From contig JADFJZ010000121.1 of NCBI GenBank assembly GCA_022565195.1, forward strand, positions 1 through 5,855: DNA of 5,855 nucleotides, in the 5' to 3' direction. The notes under the pieces are model-generated. The model searched no databases, was not told the origin of the DNA, and saw only the letters and a list, made by a program, of their open reading frames with translations. Positions 1 through 5,126 of the stretch are shown in pieces (position 1 is the stretch's first letter; every line of letters begins with the position of its first letter). This DNA is from Planctomycetota bacterium. GTDB taxonomy: Bacteria > Planctomycetota > Phycisphaerae > UBA1845 > CAIVHJ01. Both the position numbers and the translations under genes were made by a program.

Positions 1-1641
1 GTCCTCCAGCGGCAGCCAGGTGCTGGCCTTGAAATTGTGCCGCAGGCCGAGTGTGTGCCCGACTTCGTGCGCCGCCACTTCCTTCACCACTTCGTGCAGG
101 TACTTCTCCGGCAGCTCTTTGTAGCCTTGAGAGGCGAGAATCGTGCGCGCCATGGCCAACTCGTGCCGCACGCTCGCGCCGCAGTCGCACATGAACCGCG
201 AATAGCGCTGCCTCACCAGATCCATGTCCGGCTTCAGGCCCGGTTCCCGAACAATGTCCAGCCCGTAGCCGGGCAGCAGGCGGTCTTCGCGCAGGCCGAA
301 ATCGAACCTCGGGTAGGCCTTGAGGAAGGCCCTCAGTTTGGGATCGTTGTTGTGATCGGCCAGGGCCTTGGCGCCGAAGACCGCGTGCGTCTCGATCGGT
401 CCGCGGATCCAGCCGTCGTCGAAGACAATGTCGGCGTCGTAGATTTGCCCGGTCATCGGGTTGGCCCGGGACGGCCCCACCGCCAGACCGATACCGGTCG
501 TCGTCCAACGGAAGAAGTTCTTGGTCACGTCTGCGGGATCGAAGTCTTTGTACTCGTTGTCCGCCGTTTGTTGCCGGACTTGCATGGCATCGATGAAGCC
601 GCACTTCTCGAAGGCCTTGTTCCATTCCAGGATGCCTTCCTTGACTGCATTGCGGAAGCGCACCGGCACCGTCTTCTCGATGTAGAAAACAATCGGATCC
701 TTGACCGGGGATTTCTCGAGCGACGAGTCCAGTTTCTCGAGGTGCCAGCGATTGATGTAGCGGTTGAACAAGTGTTTTTGCTTGTAATCCTTTTTCCAAT
801 CCCGCACCACGGTCAGGAAGTAGCCGATGCGATCATCGCCCAAGCGCGGCTTGTAGCCGGTATCGGGCATCGCCGACAGGTTGTAGTTCACGGCGATCAG
901 CGTGCCGTTGTAGGCTCTGCCCAGGAAGCCGCCGCCCGGACCCTTGTAGGGACTCTCGACGGTGACGACCAGGTTCTGCTCAAAGCACTTGATACTCACC
1001 CACTTGGCCAGGCTGGAATCCAACGTACCGCGATAAACCTGGCCAACCTTGGCAAAATCCTCTTTGAACAAATCGCCCAGATCAATGACCGGATTTCCGC
1101 CGCTCAGGGTCTTGATGTTGATGGCCTTGAGGATGCGGTCGGTGTAGGTGCGTTTCACTGCGTCGCTGATCGCCGTGCCTTCCTTGCCTTCGTTCCGCAG
1201 ATCAGGCTGGATCAAAAGCAGCTTCTTGTTGCGACGCTCCCAGCGAACGACCTGGTCACCCCACATCCAGCCGGCCAGCCCGGGCGCGGAGTGAATGGTG
1301 CTGGACAGCATGACATTCTGCCCAAACTTGCTGCTGGGGATCTCGGCGAAGAGCTCGTCGGTCTTCTTGTTGTAATACAGCTTGTAGAAGGGCGTCTTGT
1401 CCGGGTCGCCGTAGACCTGGATGGTCTTGAATTCGTCCGTGACCACGTCCTTGAAGTCTGGAAAGTCCTTCTTATCCTTCTTGTCCTTTTTGTCCTTCTT
1501 CGTGTCGGCCTTGTCCTTAGGGCTCTTGGCGTCGGTTGGCGGAGTCGTCTCGGCGGCTTGGGGATCGTCTGCGGCGGCTGCCAGCGACCAAATCAGGCCC
1601 ATGCCCACCAAAGCAACCAGACTGGACTTGGAAATATTCAT
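1..1641 (-). CDS. Zinc-dependent metalloprotease (DUF5117/DUF4953 type), 3' part beyond window
   Basis: Predicted secreted zinc endopeptidase; 547 codons are visible and the C-terminal part lies off the left edge. The first 24 residues are a Sec signal peptide: Lys5, then hydrophobic SLVALVGMGLIWSLAAAA, with likely cleavage before DDPQ. Residues 25-59 are a charged linker with four KKD units. Then comes the DUF5118/DUF5117-like N-terminal region (from about FKTIQVYGDPDKTPFYKLYY), and the catalytic domain ends with HEVGHTLGLRH at 525-535. That is the extended HExxHxxGxxH zinc site: ligands His525, His529 and His535, catalytic Glu526. The start at 1641 is supported by GGAGG (complement of 1651-1655) nine bases upstream. 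Two nearby ATGs at 1646 and 1649 share a frame that stops at once. Family members are usually about 800-900 residues, so roughly a third is missing. The domain names come from recognised sequence style, not a search; the protease call itself is secure. The natural substrate is unknown. Confidence 0.95.
   Translation of the reverse strand, partial: MNISKSSLVALVGMGLIWSLAAAADDPQAAETTPPTDAKSPKDKADTKKDKKDKKDKKDFPDFKDVVTDEFKTIQVYGDPDKTPFYKLYYNKKTDELFAEIPSSKFGQNVMLSSTIHSAPGLAGWMWGDQVVRWERRNKKLLLIQPDLRNEGKEGTAISDAVKRTYTDRILKAINIKTLSGGNPVIDLGDLFKEDFAKVGQVYRGTLDSSLAKWVSIKCFEQNLVVTVESPYKGPGGGFLGRAYNGTLIAVNYNLSAMPDTGYKPRLGDDRIGYFLTVVRDWKKDYKQKHLFNRYINRWHLEKLDSSLEKSPVKDPIVFYIEKTVPVRFRNAVKEGILEWNKAFEKCGFIDAMQVRQQTADNEYKDFDPADVTKNFFRWTTTGIGLAVGPSRANPMTGQIYDADIVFDDGWIRGPIETHAVFGAKALADHNNDPKLRAFLKAYPRFDFGLREDRLLPGYGLDIVREPGLKPDMDLVRQRYSRFMCDCGASVRHELAMARTILASQGYKELPEKYLHEVVKEVAAHEVGHTLGLRHNFKASTWLPLED
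1465..1500 (-). repeat. Four 9-base tandem units encoding KKD x4 in the metalloprotease linker
   Basis: Four consecutive 9-base units (plus strand gtccttctt, atccttctt, gtccttttt, gtccttctt) encode Lys-Lys-Asp four times, residues 48-59. They lie just after the signal peptide and a Pro/Thr/Asp-rich stretch. Units differ by one base each at synonymous positions, so this looks like an older duplication or slippage product under protein-level constraint, not a recent perfect microsatellite. It is probably a flexible, highly charged spacer between the export signal and the folded domains. Confidence 0.9.
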
Positions 1642-1685
1642 AGCATCATGCCTCCAAAAACGACTATGTAGTTGATCAATCTATG

Positions 1686-1714
1686 ATTATGCTCTGACAG
1701 ACCGGCCTATGCAA
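1686..1714 (-). promoter_or_regulatory. Candidate sigma-70-type promoter of the metalloprotease gene
   Basis: On the minus strand, TTGCAT (complement of 1709-1714) is followed after exactly 17 bases by CATAAT (complement of 1686-1691). The -10 matches the consensus at five of six positions and the -35 at three of six. Transcription would begin near 1679, leaving a leader of about 38 bases with the GGAGG ribosome site at 1651-1655. The 8-base palindrome TTGATCAA at 1672-1679 would sit at the start point and could be an operator, but nothing else supports that. The call rests on consensus matching only, and planctomycete promoters are poorly characterised. Confidence 0.4.
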
Positions 1715-1835
1715 GCAAGGTTTGGGAATACCGCCTCTATTCATATGATTCACGCCCTCCGGGTAATTGCGGAATCCCCCGACAAGGGACGAAAACCACA
1801 GACCGAACCTGTCATGAGAGTGCTGCCACAGACCG
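1697..1835 (+). repeat. Short direct repeat ACAGACCG, three copies
   Basis: ACAGACCG occurs at 1697-1704, 1798-1805 and 1828-1835. The last two are extended to CCACAGACCG and lie exactly 30 bases apart, about three helical turns. The first copy lies inside the candidate metalloprotease promoter, between its -10 and -35. The arrangement could be binding sites for a regulator, but three short copies in about 500 bases may also be coincidence. Confidence 0.3.
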
Positions 1836-2118
1836 TCCGCATGGCTGCGCCTCGGATGGTTCGTTAATTAGCAGATTCCCATAGAAGCCCGCTCATTTCC
1901 CATAACGCCATTGATCACAAGGACTTTCGCTTCACGAGCACAGCCTTGCATTGCAGGCCGGGTTTCGAACTGCCCGCGAAACGGTCGCTGCAAGAGAGTG
2001 GGCCGAGATAGCACGGGCGAACTGAGTTTGGCGATCCTTTGGCACGCGCCGTCCAAGTGTAACTCGTCTTGTTCCCGCAAATGTGCCGCTGCGACGTCTG
2101 ACTATTAGGCGCCGACTG

Positions 2119-2159
2119 AGGAGCCGCTGCACTTCTTGACTTGTGCACGGTGCCCTCCT
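2119..2159 (+). promoter_or_regulatory. Possible leader hairpin upstream of the queuosine-precursor transporter
   Basis: TGCAC (2128-2132) pairs with GTGCA (2143-2147). CCG (2124-2126) pairs with CGG (2148-2150) around one bulged C, giving eight pairs closed by a ten-base loop. Further out, AGGAG (2119-2123) can pair with CTCCT (2155-2159). AGGAG is the only purine-rich ribosome-site-like sequence near the gene, and an in-frame TTG (2136) lies in the hairpin loop. If transcribed, the fold would hide that site. Structure by eye only; it resembles no preQ1 riboswitch class I can recognise. Confidence 0.25.
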
Positions 2160-2171
2160 ACGCTCGGCCGC

Positions 2172-2990
2172 ATGGACCGGGTTCACACGACCGCCGCCCT
2201 CCACGAGCGTCGCGAGCGCGTCTTCCTCATCTTCGCCGGCATCTTCCTCGGCTGCATGACCATGCTCAACATCCTGGGCATCACGCGCTTCGTGCACATC
2301 GGGCCGCTGGCGCTGGCCGTGGGCGTGCTGCCCTATCCGCTGACGTTTCTGTGTACCGACTTCATCAGCGAATTCTACGGCCGCCGCCGCGCCAACTTCG
2401 TCGTGTGGGTCGGGTTCCTCCTCAACATCATTGTCATCGCATTCCTGTGGCTGGGGAATGAGCTGCCCGGCATCTCGGAATCGGCAAGACCGGCCTGGCT
2501 GCCGGAGGGTTCATGGAATCCGCCGCCTTGGCAGACACTCACTCTCGAAGCACCCACAGGCATGCCCTTCGGAGCCGAAAGATCACAAGCCGAACTCTTC
2601 GAGATGGTCTACCTATGCACACGGGGTTCCATGCTCGCATCGATGGTCGCATACTTGGCGGCCCAGTTCTGCGACGTGTTCATGTTCCACTTTTGGAAGA
2701 GCGTCACCAAGGGCAAGCATCTTTGGCTGCGGAACAATGGCTCGACGATGGTCAGTCAACTGATCGACGCGACCGCCGTGATCATGGTGACCTTCGGCGG
2801 AGCATGGCTCGCCGGCGAGATGGCCTTCCGGTCCATCGCGGTTTTGATCGGCAGCAATTACTTATACAAAGTAACCGTCGCCGCACTGGATACGATTCCC
2901 TTTTACATCGGCGTGAAGTACCTCTCGCGCTATCTGCAGATCGACCCCACGCAGGAGCACGAAGCAGCAAGTGAGCGGCCGGCGGGATAG
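2172..2990 (+). CDS. yhhQ: Queuosine precursor transporter (YhhQ family)
   Basis: Predicted inner-membrane carrier of the YhhQ/DUF165 family, which imports queuosine precursors (preQ0/preQ1) for tRNA wobble modification. The 272 residues have about six membrane segments, near 17-37, 44-63, 76-94, 147-170, 196-216 and 222-250. Family signatures are PLTFLCTDFISEFYGRRRA (56-74), AQFCDVFMFHFWK (164-176) and KGKHLWLRNN (180-189) followed by STMVSQLIDA. E. coli YhhQ is about 221 residues; the excess here is mostly a Pro/Trp-rich loop at about 95-145. I chose ATG 2172 because it leaves a normal short N-terminus before the first membrane segment. It has no clear Shine-Dalgarno sequence, whereas an in-frame TTG at 2136 (284 residues) has GAGGAG 12 bases upstream, so the start is uncertain. 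The gene is convergent with ggt; its stop is directly followed by a palindromic element. I see no other queuosine gene nearby. Confidence 0.93.
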   Translation: MDRVHTTAALHERRERVFLIFAGIFLGCMTMLNILGITRFVHIGPLALAVGVLPYPLTFLCTDFISEFYGRRRANFVVWVGFLLNIIVIAFLWLGNELPGISESARPAWLPEGSWNPPPWQTLTLEAPTGMPFGAERSQAELFEMVYLCTRGSMLASMVAYLAAQFCDVFMFHFWKSVTKGKHLWLRNNGSTMVSQLIDATAVIMVTFGGAWLAGEMAFRSIAVLIGSNYLYKVTVAALDTIPFYIGVKYLSRYLQIDPTQEHEAASERPAG

Positions 2991-3061
2991 AGCCGTGGCC
3001 TTCAGGCCACGGACCGCAGCCGTAGTGACCTACGGGGGTCCGGACCCTGAAGGGCCCGGCT
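2991..3061. repeat. 71-base BIME-like palindromic element between convergent genes
   Basis: The left end AGCCGTGGCCTTCAGG (2991-3006) is repeated inverted at the right end: the complement of 3046-3061 reads AGCCGGGCCCTTCAGG, 14 of 16 identical. Inward, CGGACC (3010-3015) pairs with GGTCCG (3037-3042), and CCGTAG (3020-3025) with CTACGG (3030-3035) around loop TGAC. The whole element can therefore fold as one long imperfect hairpin. It can instead form three local hairpins: an 8-pair stem 2993-3012 with loop TTCA, the central 6-pair stem, and 3040-3059 with loop TGAA and one A.C mismatch. GGGTCCGGACCC at 3036-3047 is also a perfect palindrome. It begins at the base after the transporter stop and ends 19 bases before the ggt stop. 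It resembles paired REP sequences and probably recurs in the genome, which I infer. Confidence 0.85.
2993..3012. terminator. Possible bidirectional terminator hairpin
   Basis: CCGTGGCC (2993-3000) and GGCCACGG (3005-3012) form a perfect 8-pair GC-rich stem with loop TTCA, starting two bases after the transporter stop codon. No T-tract follows on either strand, so it is not a classical intrinsic terminator. It is still the best placed structure to end both convergent transcripts or protect their 3' ends. It is part of the larger palindromic element. Confidence 0.35.
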
Positions 3062-3080
3062 CAGGGGCGATGCACTCGAT

Positions 3081-4823
3081 TCAATAACCCGCTGGGCGCC
3101 CGCCTTTGCGAGGGTCCGAAGCTCCGATCCAGCCGTTCGATGATCTTATAATGGCCTGAACGACACCTCCGCGCGGCTTGTCACTGATGCGATGACCGCG
3201 ACCGCGCAGGCCGGCCGCCAGATCTTCCGGCGCAGGCCCATCAAAGAATACGGCGTCCGGCTGCCACTGATGGTGAAGCCGGGGCGCCCGCACCGCCTTC
3301 TCCAGCGTCATGCCGTGGTCGAGCACGTTCATCAGGACGTTCAAGACCGACGAGATGATGCGCGGGCCGCCCGACGCGCCGATCAACAGATAGGGCTTGT
3401 CATCCTTGAGCACGATGGTCGGGCACATGCTCGACAGAGGCCGCTTGCCGGGCGCGATCGCATTGCGCTCCGATTGGATCAAGCCATAGGCGTTCGGCTT
3501 GCCCGGCGCGGCGGCGAAGTCGTCCATTTCATTGTTCAGAATGATGCCCCATTCCGCCACGGCGGCCAGCGAACCGAACGACGTATTGATCGTCTCGCTG
3601 CTGACCACGACGTTGCCCCAGCGATCGACCACACAGAAATGGCTCGTGCCCGCGTCCTCCGGCAGTTGCGACGTGCCGTAGCCCTGCAAGTCCAGCGCCC
3701 GGCCGGACTGAATTTGCTTGGACAACTGCTGCCCGTACTGCTTGGAGGTCAAATACGCAACCGGAACCGGGTGGAAGTCGGCATCGCCGAACCATCGGGC
3801 ACGATCGGCGAAGGCGTGCTTCATGGCCTCTACCATATAGTGCGCCGCCAGGGGCGCATCGTCGCGGCGGAGCTTCGTCATATCGAGCGGTTCAAGCGTG
3901 TTCAGGATCTGCAGGAGCGTCGCCCCACCGGAGGACGGCGGCGGCATGGTGATGATCGTATGTCCGCGATAGGTTCCCGTGATCGGCGTGCGCTCGACCA
4001 CGCGATAGTTCTCCAGGTCATCGGCGCGGAGCACGCCGCCGTGACGGACCATCTCCCGTTCGCTCGCCTCGGCGACCTCGCCTTTGTAGAACAGATCGGG
4101 ACCTTGCAACGCGAGCGCTTCCAGGAACCGGGCCAGCGCCGGCTGTTTCAGACGCTCGCCGACTTTGCGCAACCGGCCGTCGTTCAGATGTACGCGATAC
4201 ACATAACCGCAGGATTCCCGCAGCGATGGATCACGGGCGTATTGCGCCAACGTGCCGCGGCAGTTGGCGACGTAATGATCATCGACGTGAAAGCCCTCGC
4301 GCGCCAAGCGGATCGCCGGTCGCAGCGTCCGCGCCAGCGGCATCGTGCCGAAACGCTTCAAAGCCTCGCACCTTCCCGCGATCAGGCCGGGCACCGCGAC
4401 AGCAAGGTGCCCATTGCGACTTGGATTGCGGCGCGGCTTGCCGCTCGCTGCCGGCGTGACATACATATCGCGCGTCGCCGCAGCCGGTGCGGCTTCTCGG
4501 TAGTCCAGCACGGTGACCGCGCCGTCGGCCTGACGCACAATCGTGAACCCGCCGCCGCCCACGCCCGTGCTGTAGGGGCGCGTCACGCCGAGCGCAAACG
4601 AGACCGCCGTGGCGGCGTCCATGGCGTTGCCACCGGCTTTGAGGATCTCCAGCCCCGCCTGCGACGCGTCGGCCGAATCGCTGGCCACCATGCCCCGGCT
4701 GCCGGCAGCGATCCAGGACGCATCTTCGGCGCGCAGGAACGCGCACGACGACAAACACGCCAACACCGCGGCGCAGATCCAGCGCCGTTCGGAGATGACG
4801 GACCGTGGGTCGTTCGGGGGCAT
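3081..4823 (-). CDS. ggt: Gamma-glutamyltransferase (glutathione hydrolase), secreted
   Basis: Hydrolyses or transfers the gamma-glutamyl group of glutathione and related compounds outside the cytoplasm; an Ntn hydrolase that cleaves itself into two subunits. The length, 580 residues, matches bacterial GGTs. Residues 1-32 look like an export signal: Arg13-Arg14, hydrophobic ICAAVLACLSSCAFL, cleavage near LRA/ED. The predicted nucleophile and first residue of the small subunit is Thr393 in GTSHFCVVD (E. coli Thr391). The subunits would be about 33-392 and 393-580. Also present are substrate Arg109 (DYREAAP), NAMDAATA and GVGGGGF, Thr411 and Asn413, Asp435 in NNEMDDF, Ser464-Ser465 in PLSSM, Gly485-Gly486, and the C-terminal AGY. 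The lid-loop region (PGKPNAYGL) is kept, as in E. coli. The frame stays open upstream to 5789. I chose ATG 4823 because it gives the signal peptide, has GAGGA nine bases upstream, and keeps the palindromic repeats and the divergent M14 gene outside. Confidence 0.97.
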   Translation of the reverse strand: MPPNDPRSVISERRWICAAVLACLSSCAFLRAEDASWIAAGSRGMVASDSADASQAGLEILKAGGNAMDAATAVSFALGVTRPYSTGVGGGGFTIVRQADGAVTVLDYREAAPAAATRDMYVTPAASGKPRRNPSRNGHLAVAVPGLIAGRCEALKRFGTMPLARTLRPAIRLAREGFHVDDHYVANCRGTLAQYARDPSLRESCGYVYRVHLNDGRLRKVGERLKQPALARFLEALALQGPDLFYKGEVAEASEREMVRHGGVLRADDLENYRVVERTPITGTYRGHTIITMPPPSSGGATLLQILNTLEPLDMTKLRRDDAPLAAHYMVEAMKHAFADRARWFGDADFHPVPVAYLTSKQYGQQLSKQIQSGRALDLQGYGTSQLPEDAGTSHFCVVDRWGNVVVSSETINTSFGSLAAVAEWGIILNNEMDDFAAAPGKPNAYGLIQSERNAIAPGKRPLSSMCPTIVLKDDKPYLLIGASGGPRIISSVLNVLMNVLDHGMTLEKAVRAPRLHHQWQPDAVFFDGPAPEDLAAGLRGRGHRISDKPRGGVVQAIIRSSNGWIGASDPRKGGRPAGY

Positions 4824-4832
4824 CAGTTCCTG

Positions 4833-4837
4833 TCCTC
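4833..4837 (-). promoter_or_regulatory. Ribosome binding site fixing the ggt start
   Basis: The complement reads GAGGA nine bases before ATG 4823. It helps reject the much longer open frame extending upstream, whose extra N-terminus would be a translation of the palindromic repeats and of the antisense of the neighbouring peptidase gene. Confidence 0.7.
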
Positions 4838-4848
4838 GTGACGCACGT

Positions 4849-4922
4849 GTGCCACTGGCAGCTCGTCTGCCAGTGCCGCAGGCGTTGTGACTGCACACTG
4901 GCGGACAAGCCGCCAGTGGCAC
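4849..4922. repeat. Inverted pair of REP-like palindromes (CACTGGCRG family)
   Basis: Hairpin A has stem CACTGGCAG (4853-4861) with CTGCCAGTG (4867-4875) and loop CTCGT. Hairpin B has stem CACTGGCGG (4896-4904) with CCGCCAGTG (4910-4918) and loop ACAAG. Both stems are nine perfect pairs. Unit 4849-4875 and the complement of 4896-4922 agree at 24 of 27 positions, so they are copies in opposite orientation. Two of the three differences convert an A-T pair into a G-C pair in the same stem, keeping the fold; the third is in the loop. GCAG (4878-4881) and CTGC (4891-4894) add an inner stem, so all 74 bases can also form one long hairpin. The element lies 25 bases upstream of the ggt start codon. 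It is unrelated in sequence to the element at 2991-3061 but has the same plan. Confidence 0.9.
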
Positions 4923-4940
4923 CCCGGCGAAGGCGCCGGG
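4923..4940. repeat. Third GC-rich hairpin adjoining the REP-like pair
   Basis: CCCGGCG (4923-4929) and CGCCGGG (4934-4940) form seven perfect pairs with a four-base loop. It directly abuts the inverted pair, so three stem-loops lie in tandem from 4853 to 4940. It may be part of the repeat element or an independent leader structure of ggt. Confidence 0.6.
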
Positions 4941-4944
4941 CATC

Positions 4945-4974
4945 ATCATATCCGGTGGTGCAGTCGTCCGTCCA
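4945..4974 (-). promoter_or_regulatory. ggt: Candidate ggt promoter
   Basis: On the minus strand TGGACG (complement of 4969-4974, four of six to consensus) is followed after 18 bases by TATGAT (complement of 4945-4950, five of six). Initiation would fall near 4938, so the roughly 115-base ggt leader would start at the third hairpin and include the whole REP-like pair. Consensus matching only; other start points are possible. Confidence 0.3.
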
Positions 4975-5126
4975 CCGGCCGGCTTGACCGACTGCCTTTC
5001 GATGCGGTAGTTATGTACTTGAGGTAACCGAGTCGGGCTCCGTGCCGCTCTTTGATTCCTATTCGCGCTGCTGATTGGACCGCCCGGACACACGCAACGG
5101 CACTCTCTTGCCGGAGTGGATTTGCC

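Larger units (their letters stand above)
1642..2171. other. Intergenic region without a supported gene
   Basis: This 530-base gap separates the divergent metalloprotease and transporter genes. Short open frames exist on both strands (for example 1911-2108 plus, 1868-2080 and 1932-2297 minus). Their translations are arginine/serine/alanine-rich, without recognisable domains, and several overlap one another or the start of the transporter, so I regard them as chance. Apart from the promoter candidate, direct repeats and leader hairpin listed separately, I see nothing definite. I found no plausible tRNA, and no preQ1-I-like motif despite the queuosine-related gene downstream. Confidence 0.7.
4824..5126. 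other. Divergent intergenic region between ggt and the M14 peptidase gene
   Basis: These 303 bases hold the ggt ribosome site, the two REP-like hairpins, the adjoining hairpin and a candidate ggt promoter, all in the half nearest ggt. The half nearest the peptidase gene (about 4975-5126) has no clear promoter for that gene; a TTGACC at 4984-4989 lacks a good partner. Short open frames here are translations of the palindromes or of the opposite strand, and I call no gene. Confidence 0.7.

Noticed and set aside
37..1671. Long plus-strand open frame (544 codons)
   Set aside because: It lies antisense to the metalloprotease gene, whose frame has a signal peptide, ribosome site and intact HExxHxxGxxH motif. 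The plus-strand translation has no recognisable domain.
1959..1977. tRNA T-arm-like sequence GGGTTTCGAAC
   Set aside because: Neither strand gives a 5-pair T stem with a 7-base loop, and no matching acceptor, D or anticodon stems are present nearby.
1750..2171. preQ1 riboswitch upstream of the transporter
   Set aside because: I looked for a preQ1-I-like stem-loop with an A-rich tail and for pseudoknot layouts of the other classes and saw none. A covariance-model search would be needed to exclude divergent forms.
1932..2297. Minus-strand open frame of 121 codons
   Set aside because: It overlaps the start of the YhhQ-family gene on the opposite strand, is low in complexity (Arg/Glu/Ala) and has no recognisable motif.
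3192..4841. Long plus-strand open frame (549 codons)
   Set aside because: It is antisense to ggt and rich in Arg and His, as expected of the opposite strand of a GC-rich gene. It shows no domain, while the ggt frame has all family landmarks.
4805..4987. Small Cys/Trp-containing plus-strand frame through the repeats
   Set aside because: Its sequence (including CHWQLVCQC) is simply the translated REP-like palindrome, a known kind of false gene call.
4984..5013. TTGACC as a -35 box for the M14 peptidase gene
   Set aside because: The hexamer at 16-18 bases (around TAGTTA) matches the -10 consensus poorly, and TATGTA is too far away.
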